A program made the translations under genes and the position numbers. The notes beneath the pieces are model-generated. The model worked only from the letters and a program-made list of their open reading frames with translations. It had not been told where the DNA came from and did not search any database. From Callaeas wilsoni (lineage: Eukaryota > Chordata > Aves > Passeriformes > Callaeidae), in contig VWPU01012282.1 of NCBI GenBank assembly GCA_013398955.1, positions 124,001 through 188,000 on the forward strand: 64,000 bases of DNA. The letters are read 5' to 3'. Position 1 is the first letter of the stretch. Each line of letters opens with the position of its first letter. Below, in pieces: positions 11,141 through 24,100 of the stretch.

Positions 11141-14100
11141 TTTTGGGTCCTGAGTATTTCTGTTCATTTTGTTCTGTGTAGCTGGGCACGTCTAAATATA
11201 AAAACATGATCTGTGAATTTGTGTGCCCACTAGGAATGCATGCTCACCTCTAACAGGCCAGGAGATTCAGCAACACTAACAATACCTGGCTTCAGCAGGT
11301 GGACAGAGAATATGGTTAGCAAAAATGCTTTCTGCATACAAAGTCCTCTTATAAACAATATAAAAATAAGTATAAAAGATACATAAATATCTTGTTACAC
11401 AAATAATCATTAAATATTACACCAGCTACATATTCTATTCTGTGGCACTTTCAATGTATCATATAGGAAGTGCATATAAATCCAAAGCAAAATTGACTGG
11501 CTTTCAAATGAGAAGTCTACTCATTGAGTTATCCCCATTTAATTTGTACAACAATGATCCTATAGCTGGTATAGTCAACTGAATGAATATCATGCATATT
11601 TTAAATACAACAAAGATAAATATATAGATGTATAGCATTGAAAAGCTCAAAGGTTTTAAAACTAGAAAGGGCCAAATCCTGTTACTTCCATAAAGTTCTC
11701 TAGAACAGTATGCATGTCAGACAGGCAGGATTTAGCTTACTGTCAGCATTAATATTCAAGTCTGATGAAATCAATAAAACTGCTGCCTTAAGATGTAAAT
11801 GCATGGAAAACAGCAATAAAGACCTCCTTCACACTGAAGATTACTGCCATCACAGCAGAAATATAGGAAGTGATCATGTAAGCACTAAGTAACTTCATGC
11901 AAAGTATAACAGATATCTCTATGTAGCTAGAGCTAGAATCCTGGGGGGGGAAATAATTCAAGCTCACTTCTTTTTAATTGAGTAATAAAGCAAATATTTT
12001 TAAAACTGTATTCAAATTTCCTTAATGCACATCTGAATGCACTTAGGACTACTTTAACAACTACAGAAGAAAAGAGTTGTAGCCTTTAGCTCTTTTCTGA
12101 ACTGAGCACACAGAGGTTGAAAACTCTACAAAAACTTGAATTCTTTGCAAGCTTCAGTGGAACTACCGAGGAAGCAGACAACACCTCACAGGATGAGCTG
12201 GTATTCCATAACATGTGAATAATATTACATTGCATTTGTTAAACCTTCTTGGACGTTTCATACTCTGCAGTAAATTTTACTCCCACAGGTAGTTCTATTA
12301 CAATCATTAGATTTTTTCACATGAATGCAAGTTCAGTGCATGCGGAAAATTAGTTTCTGCCTCAAGTTTTCTTGTTACCATAAGAGTAAATCACACTATG
12401 CTAGTTGAATGTAGATTCCTGTCATTTAACAGGACAAAGGTTTAATAAAAAACATTTATTTACTTTTGTAGTTCTTTTCATGTCTGTGGAAACTTTAATC
12501 AATAGCTACTGATTAATTTTCTCTTCTTCTTGATATAATATCTGTTTAACATGCCTCCAGTTTTAAAGCTTAGAATAGAAATGACTACACCAGTTTTATC
12601 ACTACCACAAGGTCTCCTGTAAACTACTTAAAGCCATTCAGCTCAAAGTCATACCTTCCAACTACAGTCACTTAATGGAGTCCAAGTTAAATCCCTTCTC
12701 TGTAGCCAAAAGTGTTTCAGCCCACCAGCCTGCTGGCTCCAGTCAGCGGATACCTTTTGCAGTTCTTGCGCAAAAGCTGTGATGTGATGCAGGAAAGGAT
12801 TCGAGATTTCTGCAAATACAGAGAAGAAAACCTTCAGATCAGAATACAAGGGAACTGCATTCCAAGTTTTGCATCAGATCCTGTTTCTCTGCTGTTTCTA
12901 GTGACTAATGATCAAAACCACTCCAAGGTGGAGAGTCTGTCTCCCACCTGATATCACCACAGCTTTATGCCTGCTAGCTCAGCCCTTTGAAAGGAGACAG
13001 CAGACAGTGTGGGCTCCTCCATTTGTGGCGGTTCTGGGTGCACACCACTTGTGCCCTCTGCCCTCGCCAGCTGCTCTGCTCATAGCACAGACCCCAGCCT
13101 GCTGCTTTGCACCATGCACTGGGGGAGAAATGCCAATAGTTTCTTGGCACCCAGAAGAAAATGTGCCTAAGTCCAACTTGAAGTTGTGAATTCCAACTTC
13201 ACACAGACAGCTAAATCTAGGAGAAGGTGAGATTTCAGGAATGTTGTTCTTACTCCTAAAACCATTTGCAGAATTTGCTCTTAATCCTCACTAAATTCAC
13301 ATTCTATTACAATTCTCCTGAAAAGCCTGAGAAAGCTTTTTGTTCACTAAGTGAGATCTATTTTAGCTCTAGTAGTTGTAAAAAACATATATGGAGCTGA
13401 GGGCTTCTCTTATCTAGTTAGAGGTTATATTTAATATTCTGGTCAGTTGTCTTTTGCATATGGATTTGCTAGATAACAGAGCTGCCACATTACAATAATC
13501 CAAAAATCAAGAATAATCATCCATTTTGTAACATTTTAACCATTCCACTTTCACAAGTGAGAGTCTTTTCACAAAGGATTACCTTCTTTCCTATTAAAGC
13601 AACTGATAAAGAATTCTGCACTGCACATAAGGTATGCCAAGCACTACTTATTCTTCCTACAGTCCAAAATACTGCTGCAACTTACAAAATCATTTATAGC
13701 AGATTGTTACAGGTAAAATGGGACATTGCTTTTGGTCTTTCAGGCTTTGCGTGCCCTCAGGCTAGTGATTTACTATACATCCACAATTTTCAGAAGCACT
13801 GTCTAAATTTGATATAGCTTAGTCCATAGATGTTCAGTTTCAAACAAATCAGTTCATGTTTTTGGAGATAATTACCTGTCTTTCCATTTGCTATTGTTAT
13901 TTCACACAAAGGATTAACTTTCATTCCAGAAAGGAAGACAATTTCAGCACTATTGTATCAAAGAAAAGGAAAAAAAACCCTAGCATCTGCACTACCAGTT
14001 AACATGTCTATAGACACAAAGGATTTCAAAATTAACATTTTTTTTTCAGACTGAAGTTTCCTAAAATTAAGCAACAGTAAACAGTAAATAGCATGGTAAA

Positions 14101-17100
14101 GAATTAGGACAACACAAAGAAAAACTCCATGCAAAAGGTGATCTTTCCTTCCTAGAATGCTGTGTTTGTGATATTTTATAACTTAAAAGGTTTGAAGATT
14201 CCAGTAATGCTAGTTTGCCTGTACTTAATCTCCAAAGCCTGAGGAGTAAGAATTGGGGTTAAAACTCAATTCTCTAGCTAACTATTTTGCCAAAATCATG
14301 TAGATTAAAAATTAGCCTATTTTGCCAATCAGTTTTTGCTCATGCTTAAATCTGTCTTGACCTGTGGAACTCTCATTTTGAATTGATTTTGTGCATCAGG
14401 TTTACTGAGTCTGGTAAGACAACGCTGGCTTGCGTTTCATTCATTTTAAGTCAGCTGTTATGACAATTTGCAATAATATTGACTGCTCATCAAGTCCAGT
14501 TGTTTCATGTGAAGATGGTAGTTTAAACTAAAGTGATAAGTAGTGAAACTTTCATAACATCAATACAAATGCTATTGCTAGTCCTTTGACAAAAATGCTT
14601 AGCCAGAATTTGGGGATTTTTGGATTTTTCTACTAGGATAATGCAAGTCTATTTTTGTTTTAATCTTATTTATGCAAAGTCACTTCTACTGAAGAGTGCT
14701 GGAAACTGAGACAGTAATCTTTCTTCAAAAATTATGAATTTGACAACACAATAAGTTAATTGTGTGTGAAGCTCATAGATTATTTTGCTGGGTATATAGG
14801 ACAAGATAAAGGCTTCACTGAGAACAGGGACTCTTCGGGTATGCAGCTGCAAGACATTATGTCCTTTAGGTTTTGAAACTGTAAGAATAACACATCTTGT
14901 ACCACATCTGGCCACTTTGAGTATGCAGCCTAAAGGATTCAATACCCATTTACATCCAGATCAGTGAGCATCTAAGGAATTTTGATTTCTAACTTAAAGC
15001 TTAGAAAAGGATATCTGACACTAAAAAGCAGACATCACATCGTGTTCTGTGTGAACCTCATTGCCATGGTTTCAGCATAATCTGTACACACCTTGGTCAG
15101 GGCTCCTAATTGGCCCTGAATATCACTTGGAGTTAGTGGTAAATAGATGTCTAAGTGTTCCAGACTGAGAAAGCTCTTGGCACACAAAGAGATCAAAGCC
15201 TGACATGGCCAGCACCCCATACGATATATTTTACTCTCAGTACAAACTTGCCTCTTTCACAGCCTTGCAACAGTGGTGAGCTTTGAAACCTATAGCTTGT
15301 GTGTTGCATAGAAACTAAAAGGATCCTTTAGGTTGTAATTTGGATGTGAGGACCTGACAAAGATGTATAAACTGTTTCGTAGATAAAGCATTTTCTTATT
15401 TTTTTAAATATTCTTACCATTAAATATAAGAGGTGAAGTATGTAAATACAAAAATAGACTCATCAGCTGATTTTTAATTCTTTTCATGCTTTTCTGTGTA
15501 AAAGTGAATTGTAGTGTTGCTATAACAGAGCTTGTGAAGGTGTGTCATGCTAACATAGGCAGTATCAGCACTACCACTAATCTTATCAGCAAGGCTTCTC
15601 TGGTAACCTCCTTTCCTACGGTAATTGTCATAACCCATCTTTTTAGAGAGGGAGTCTGACTCACAGATCTACATGCTTATTATTCTGCTGTCCTTCAGGA
15701 TATCACCATTGCAAAGGATGTGAAAGCCTGAAACAGGACCAGGCAACCCCAGCAGAGCCCTGCGAACATTTATGTGCAATCTTTACATGTATATAGCTAC
15801 ACATACACAGAAAGGAAGTCAGTAAGTACATCAGGGAAATCCCTGCTCCAAGAGGAGCCAGCTGAGAACCCATAGCTACAAGCCAAAATCCCTGCTGTTT
15901 TTAAATAGATTGGAGGAGGAACAAAAAATGTACAATGCACAGACAAGATGATGTCCCTTCCGAATTTCCATAGCTGCCTTTTTGAACTGACTTAAAACAG
16001 CTCACAGAAAGCCTTACAGCACTGCATACAATAGTGTAAAAGCACTATTTACTACTGTGCTCCTTCTGTTGGTATGCCAGCAGGCAATAGCAGTGTTCTG
16101 TGCAGCCCTGATAGATGCAGATGTCAAACAGCAGAATGATATCACCTCTGGAATCCATGTCTGTCTAAAGGCAGACAGGAGGGACAGTCAACCTGCCGGA
16201 ATAACCTGGAGCTGCAATTTTAGCAATGTCCATATTGAAAAGGGACCAATCTTAAAAAAGTATTACAACTTAACCTTATAGCATGATATGAGATATATTA
16301 GTCTGTTATTGGTGGAAGATTCCAATAAACAGCCCTTAGTACTTCCCTGGTGCACAAGTACTATAAGCTTGAATAGTTGCAGTCATTCATTTCTGGTATT
16401 TATATGCTCAAATTTCATTTTAGAGAGGAAGAGATAGGTATTTATGTATGAGTGGAGAATTTAGTTGCTAGCCATTCAAATGTGAACAGTTGAGCTTTCT
16501 TTCTTTGCTCAAATTTTAATAAAATTTTTAAGAAGGTTATTTTAAAAAATTATAATGGTAATTTTGAAAATAATATTAAATAGGAACAGGTTTCTTTAAA
16601 AAGTATGAGGATAGTATAATTATAAATAATTTTATTAAAATGCTAATTGTTTAACTGTTAAACTATTCTTTGGTAGTCCACTGTTTCTGTAGAGATGCAC
16701 TTTAAATGAAAAATCTATTTATTAGTTCTACACAAATAAATTCATAAAGTTGTGTTATGGTAACACAGCTAGAATTCTTCATGCTTCCTACAGAAGAACA
16801 TTATACTTTCTTTGAAAATTATTTTTCCTCAATGATAACAAATTTAGCATTCCAGTCATCACCTACAGTTCCATCAGAGAAATGAGCACTACAGACAAGG
16901 TATGTAATAATCCTTTTAAAATAACAGTTTGCTAACATCTATACAATGCACTCAAAAATAATTGCATGCTTCTTTTTCATTTTAATATGAATTATTAAAT
17001 TCAGAAACACTCATTCCTTTAATATGAGGCTATTTTATTTAATTTTTTTATCTATATGATAGTGGAAAAGTCATCCTATAACTTATAAATCTCTTCGTAC

Positions 17101-20100
17101 TTTTGGTACAAAGTCTTATCATAAATTTCAGGGTTTTTTCTGAAAAACTGTCTCTGTACTGCCTGGAGTTTTTATCTGATAACTCTAACCACCTTTTCAC
17201 CTACTAACTCATCAAAATGAAAATTTCCAAAACAGTTGCCGCTTATGACTCTTCAGTTTCCACTTCCTTAAGTAGGGTTGTTTTAACCTGAACTCTTTCA
17301 TGAAATAGCAGAAAATTTGAAGCCTTGGAAAAACTCAATTAGTTTGTACCATGAACTAGCTGGAGGCATCTTCATAATATATGTGAATCAGGTGTCAGTC
17401 ATTTCAGAGTTATATTTAATATAGCCCCTGCAGACATTCAGATCTGCTAGAAAGTATGTTCCCACACTGGGCAACTAATAGGCCTTCTGATTCAAAATGT
17501 AAGGTGTTTTCAAGTTTTCCTAATTTTCTTCAGGCTGTTCTAAAGCTTTCCTGTTATAAGTTTATTACATTTCCTGGTCTATACTGCATGTAAGCACCAC
17601 CCAGCAAACAGACAATTTTCGACTACCATCAAAGTGAGGGTTTTCCACCCAAACAGGAAAAGAAGTCTCAAAGCCACACAAAGATAACACAAGAAAAGGA
17701 AGAATCAGTCAGCTAAAATAGGGCTCTCCTTCAAGTATTAATTTGCCAAGAGTCACAAAAAGTTAAGTACAAAGGACACATGACCTTCAGTTTCCCACCT
17801 GCAACAGTTCTCCAATAGGGATGCTTTATAAATTCCCTTTAAGGGTGTTCCATGCAGTTCAAGAGGAGCAACAGTGATAAAATCTTTTGAGTAAAATTCA
17901 GAAGACTTCTTTGAATTGCAAAATTTTTAGTTGCAGAAAAGAAACAGAGAGAGAGGATGCACACACAGCAGATAAAGTGAAACCATATTGTCCCCTAGTG
18001 TACCAGTGTGCTGGTGATGCTGATAAAGGGTAACCAAGAGTCTTCATGCCAGGGATGCGGCTTTTGAATCCTCAGCGAACCTCGTTCACATGACTAAGTT
18101 ATAAGTCTTTGCAGATACTTTTTACAGGATCATGTAGGAGTTCTGAAGCAAAAGGAAGGATAGAATTCACTTCTGAAAGGCATAACTGGGAAAGTGGCCT
18201 CTTTTTTCCTGCAGTTTTCTTTAATATTAAGAATACACACAGTATTATGCTACATACAGCAGAACAGGGAAAAGGCTTTACAGAAAACAAAGCTCTGTCT
18301 CTCCCTATGAAAACAGTAGTGCTAGCACACTGTTAATTGTGATAATAAGGAAACAAATTAAAGTTGTCTAGGCTTTAATACCATAGTCACTTTCTTTTAA
18401 CTTGTACGGACTCTTTAATGCATTGTGCTATACCAGCTAGGAAGTCTTTTTTCTTTTAACTGTGAGCATATATGCTATCACAGCTCATCCTTTTAATGAA
18501 TATGACTTTACACAGAGCATTTGAAAGGTAATTGCTTCCTATTGTCTATTTGTCTTAAACAAAGAGAATGATTTGAAGCACTAAAGGGATCCTTTAAACT
18601 TCATCATATTTGAAGCATAGTATACAGTTTATAATATACAATAGAAGTGAAAGTAAGTCATTTTTTAATATCTTAAACTCTGTTAAACTGGTGAGCAAAA
18701 TATATTAACATCACAGTAATGTGTTCCTGCCCGTGTAACACAACAATTATGACACAAGTTTCACAGACGCTGAAGATCCCTATCTGTGTTTCAGTCTTGT
18801 GATCTAACTACTAGCTTCATGAAACATCAAACTATCCATGAGCAATTACAAAGGGTCTGAAGTCAGTGAAATTAGATGAATTTTGAAAGAGCAAGGAATG
18901 AAAGTCATCCTGTCATCCCTTAATCAGCATCTTCTAACTTTAAAAATTATGCTAATTTCAGCCATTCACCCACTGAAACTTACTTATGAACATTTTCATT
19001 GCTAACAGAAAGCAACTAAAATTAATGACCTCAGATTACTTTATTTTCCAAATAGGAGGTCCAGGAAAAGTAGCAACCTTGTGTCATTTTTTACCAATAT
19101 CAAATATACAGGTCAAATAGGGGGCATTTCAAAAGCCACAACCCATAATGATTAAACACATCCAATTTAAGGAGCCATGATCCTGAAGAGCATTAAAAAA
19201 TAATGATTAATGACATTAGTCAATGAATGACCTTTAATAAATTTGTTGACGTGCTTAACCGAAAATAGTAAGCGGCAACTCAATGGTTAAAGTAGAATAT
19301 AAACCACCTTTCTAAGTCCTGCTTAGCATCCTATTACTTTGAAGTGGAGGAATTAATTTATCTGTAACCTCTGTGGCACTAAATATTGAGTGAGAGATCG
19401 AGGAAGATGTTTTCTGAGAATTAATGGAATGAGGGTGAAGTACATTTTTTGCTCTTTAAATTCAAATTTTTTACTTTTAATGTTCTGGTTTTATAGTTTC
19501 TCACACTCCCTAAGAGCAGCTACTTCTTATACCCACATACTTTCACTCTCCAGAGCTACAGCTTACACTATGGTTCCATGAAACAGTCAATCTGATATTA
19601 AGTAGAAAAGTACCAAAGATGGGAGTAAAATAAGTCAGTTGTACGAGACAAAGCTTTGAAAAATTCACTTTGTCTGTTCAAAAGGATTCAAGAATTTTGA
19701 AAAGCTAACTTTTTTTCTGTATAGACATTATTCCAGATCACATATCAGCCATTCCACTGCTGCAGAAAGCCTGCATGGAGCTCTATGAGGTGGTCTTTGT
19801 GAACAGAAATGCAACTGTGCTATATCTGATCAACTTGAGACCATCAGGGAATTGAGTGCACAAACCCAGCAATATTGAACATAGAGACATGAATTTAATA
19901 TCAGACGTTGCTTCTTTGGTACAGATTAGAGAAAACCTGAAAGAAGCTGAACTCCCCACACTATCCTTCCTATGGTTTGCATGAAAAGCTGAGGATACAT
20001 TATTATTTCAGTCTCCAAACTGGGTAACTTCTTCCTTAAATAGGTAAAGCAAGCTGGTGGAAGAAAAACCTGAAATTTTCTTTCAGTTCTTTAAAAGTTT

Positions 20101-20150
20101 CACATTTGCTTCATTTAAATGCAAGCTGTCTGTAGAGTCTGTGATGAAAG
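11141..20150. other. Long AT-rich unique stretch, no gene seen
   Basis: Nine kilobases without a repeat family I recognise and without an exon I can support. Open frames are short (under 95 codons). 12650-13190 is somewhat GC-richer and has overlapping open frames on both strands, as expected from composition. 18380-18720 and 19090-19330 are compact, TE-free blocks with many AT-core transcription-factor-like words; see findings. Confidence 0.55.
19090..19330. promoter_or_regulatory. Possible conserved regulatory element (homeodomain-like words)
   Basis: The block carries a dense cluster of TAAT/ATTA cores, including AATGATTAAAC near 19148 and TAATGATTAATGACATTAG from 19201. A TTGACGTG word lies near 19245 and CAATGGTTAAAGTAG near 19280. 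No repeat family is recognisable. Such composition is common in developmental enhancers but also arises in AT-rich DNA, so the call rests on pattern alone. Confidence 0.15.
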
Positions 20151-20159
20151 GATAGGTAA

Positions 20160-20900
20160 ATTGAACAGATAGACCCAGCAAGGATCTAAGGAACAGTCAT
20201 GAGTGGAAGACCCATAGTAACACAATCAGTGAAAACCTAATCAGTGAAAATTAGAGCACACTGAATCAGCTGCCTCTAAAGCTGTCAAGAGAAAATTATT
20301 GTCCCTGGTGTGAATCCCACTGAGATGAGTCAGCAGCAGAAACCCTCACAGAGGCCTTCAGACTAAAAGGAGATTGTTGCCCCCAAGCATACAGGATTTA
20401 TCACAAAACAGAATGGGGAAGAGGATTTTTGGATTGCGTAAAAATTATTAAGGGATGTGTCAAGTTAATTGTGGGAATGTTCAAAATTTTTTATGGTATG
20501 CTTAATGTAAGGACCAAAGATGGGGAGAGAGTGTGACCAAGGTGAACTGGAAGGAACAAATAAGGGAAAATAGAGAGGAAACGTGACAAAACCAGTTTCA
20601 TGTGAAGGAATAGCTAGTGAGCAGTTTTGTGTGTCCTGATCACAGAGAGGAGAAACAGGTTCGGGCTGGCTGTGAGACTCATGGTTATGTGAGGGCTGTA
20701 TATGCATTTATAGGTGCCAATACAGGCACCACTCTTCACGGAATCTCTGTGGCCACAATCACGTTAGACCTGTGTGCACAGACTGGGAGTAACTTGTGTC
20801 TGGGGACAGGGAGCCACAGGGGCTTCACAAGCATGGCTGGCGATTCCTGCAGAAGAATTTGGAAGACTGGAAACAACCATGTTACTACCGTTATTTTTCA
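20160..20900 (+). mobile_element. LTR-retroelement-like fragment
   Basis: A purine-rich, GC-shifted block between unique AT-rich flanks. Around 20448 'aattattaaggga' is followed by TGTGTCAAGTTAATTGTGGG, resembling a polypurine tract and LTR start. The next 200 bases are purine-rich ('accaaagatggggagagag', 'aggaaacgtgacaaaacc') like avian LTR U3 sequence. The right part (20770-20870) has phrases such as 'gggacagggagccacagggg' similar in flavour to the repeat at 10.7-11.1 kb. 20160-20440 could be internal retroelement sequence. No intact frame for a retroviral protein is present. No second LTR, clear right end or target duplication was found. Confidence 0.35.
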
Positions 20901-20967
20901 GTGAGGTTTTTCAGACAGTCACCAAATCATCTTTTTGTCTTAGCAAATTGAGAGTTGTGAATTCAAA

Positions 20968-21110
20968 GATTCTCCATCCCTGGAGATACTGAAAACCCAA
21001 CTAGACCTGTCCCTGAGCAACCTGCTGTAGGTGACACTTCTTTAAGCAGGGTTTTGGACCAGGTGGTCTCTAGAGGCCCCTTCCAACCTCAGCCACCCTG
21101 TGATTCTCTG
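20968..21110 (+). mobile_element. CR1 LINE 3' end fragment
   Basis: Short 5'-truncated CR1 tail: 'tctccatccctggagatact', 'cctgagcaacctgctgtag', 'caggtggtctctagaggcc', 'ccttccaacctcagcc' and the terminal 'tgtgattctctga'. The 'tctagaggccccttccaac' form marks a CR1 subfamily different from the copies at 30.4 and 40.0 kb, which carry the 'ctttaaggtccc' form. It lies just downstream of the LTR-like fragment. Confidence 0.88.
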
Positions 21111-24100
21111 ACAAAAAATTCTGCCCCTCTTTTCCAAAGGCCCTAAAAATTATGCAGTAGAAATAGAAACAAAAAAATTACGTAAAAGCTCTTAGGGAAC
21201 AAAAGACTCCTTTCAAGAAGCTCTAAGGTCTATATGGCCTTGAGACAAAGACTTAAGCTTTCTCCATCTATTTTGTGAACCTTATGCCTCTGTAGTTGCA
21301 GTAAAGCAATGATCCAAACAAATCACGTTGTATTGGATTCCTTCCATACCACTGCCAGCTTGGGGTTCAGAGCTGTTTCAGATTCATGTAATTCAAAAGG
21401 TGAAAAGATCCTGGAAAATATAATAAAAACATCTAAAGCAAGATCATTATAAGTGGATAGAATTTAATCAAACTGCCTATTTTATCACAGGGTTAGTAGA
21501 AGCCAATTTTAAAGGGAAAAACTAAAACCAGAGACCATTATCAACATACAGTACAATGTGTTTATGGTAAAATGTTGCCTCAGGGGAGAAGCTGATACTT
21601 TCAAAAATAAAAATAAAATGGTTTTCTATAAAACCTCAACTCTTAAAATATTTATATTCCACTTGAAAAGACTTGTCTAATAAAATACTTCAAGATCAAG
21701 AGGAATCACTGAGGCATTTAGTCTGCCTTTGCACGTATCTCAAGCTAAACAATATACCCAATTACTCCTGTAGTCACATCAGTAATAAATGTGTTTGACT
21801 GAATCATATCTTTCAGAAATAAACATACAGGACTGATCTGGAAATACCAAGAGGTGGAGAAAGCACCATTTCTCTCTATAAGTAATTTCACTTGTTAGCA
21901 CTGGCAGTAGTAAAAATGCTTTATTTCTAACCTGAACATATTTGATTTTAACATTCAGACATTAGTTCTTGTTGTGATTTTCTCTGATAGATGAAGGAGC
22001 CTTTAACATCCAGTATTTTCTCTCCATGAAACTTAACAACTATTAATCACTCAAGACGATGGTATAATATGCAGGAAAAAACACTTAGCAATTTTAAAGA
22101 AAATTTAAGGAGCAAGTAGAAACAAGTCAAAACTCCTTGATATTCTTCCTATCACTCCCTAATACTTGTACTCTTAGTACTCAAGACCTTTTCACCATTT
22201 TTCTGGGAGTTTTTTTTTTTCTACTATTTGCAAGTATCACAGTACTGTTTAAATTAGAAGTGGTCTAAACCGTATAGTTCAGGTAGGTCAGAACTGTTAG
22301 CCAAATCCCATATACGCTTATTTAAGTATGAATATAGGATTGCTATTTATAAATTGACAGAGTAAAGGACTGAAGATTCAGCAGTGTTTCCTATTTTTAT
22401 CAGAAATTTTATCAAAAACAGAAGAAAAAGGTTTTTCTTTTTCTTCGGTAGTTTTCCTAGGAACTTAATTCTGTAGAGTAGTGCGTTTAGTTGCAACTTC
22501 CAATATTTAGCTTTCAGCATTATTTAACTTCTAGAGAACAATTGTAAATATTGTGATTTTTGTTTCTGGAGATATTGACATGATTTCTAGTATTATTACA
22601 TGAGGACACATTATTTGACAGAAAAACTGATTATATGAGATCAACACCAAAAAAAGGAGTGTATTTGACTTGTAATGTCTTTTAAATTGTAATATCACCC
22701 TCCAGGTCAGACATTTTACTTTAGATCACCAGTGTCATTGTAATCCAGGATCTCATGGGGAAGAGAAATAAAGAACTCTCACAGAAATGTATTGTTTTGA
22801 TGATTTTTGGAATTCTTTTATTAGAACACTTGGAGATAGAACAAAAACTACCATAGTGCCGTAACAAAAGAATACTAGCTATTGCACTGCTTCATTATAC
22901 TTCCTGAATAGCCATTTCATTTCAGGCTTATTCAGAAAATAATTTTCTCCAAGTATTACAGCAGTGAGAGACAGCCTCTAGGTAAGCATACACCACAGAT
23001 AACCACTAAGGCCGAATTTTAATCATACCCTTGCTTCTTTTAGCTCCTCAAAAACCATCCTTTTGGAGTAATATTTCTGGACTTGCACTAAAGAATAAGT
23101 AAAAGAAAATGTGTCTGCTTGAGCTACAAGAGCATAACAAGTTATGATTTAAAACATTGTGTGACAAGACAGACAATGAATGGAAATTTTTAATTCATAC
23201 AATTATTGGAATAATTTTGCAATGACAGATAAATGCATTTAAAGGCAGGAATACATGTAGTCATTTTTGTGTCTACCTTTAAAGTTATTATTAAACAGAG
23301 AGGTTTAAATCTGTAAATGTTCTTATTCAAATTTTATATTCGACTGAGTTTTCTTATTCAAAACAAATGAGGAGGAATTACTAAACTAGAACAAGATGAG
23401 CTCCCACTGAGAAAAAGTCATTTTGCATTCAGCAAGTTTTGACAATTACACTGCAGTAAAACCTGGACAAATGGTTTAATAGAAAGGGTATTTTGGATCT
23501 TGCAGCCTTAGGTTTCCAAGTTCAGGAATTTACAGAGTCTGTGTTTTAACTGTCTCCACCTGTACAGGATTTCTAAACTTGTTTTGTGAAGAGATAATCC
23601 GCTTTTCATCCCAGAGTGAAACGTATTTTTTCCATGAGATATTTAAAGTGAAAACATACCAAGACCTCACTTCACAGACACAGTTAGGAGCTTAAACTTT
23701 ACTGAAATTAAAGTCACTTAGACTCCTCAATGCTTGCCCCAAAATCAAACAGAAATTAAGAAATCCAGTTATAATTGAATTGTGCCTTTGACTTTCCTTC
23801 TTCTGGCTGGACATGAATACATATTTAATAAGGAGCAGTAAATAAAACTAGATTTCATAAGGTATATTAGCATGTCTGAAGTACTTACAGGAAATCACAG
23901 AAACTTTTCCATGTCCATCATTTATCTTACTGAATTTTGAAAGCAACTAAAAGTCATTCCAGGCTAGAATCAAACAAAAATTTTATGCTCCTACAACACC
24001 TTGCCTCCATTGTTAGGACATTGCTCCTGCTTTTTAAGATTTTTACAACATAAAGGAGGCAAGACAGAGTTGTAGCAGGTGAAGTTCCCCAGGCCTCCAA

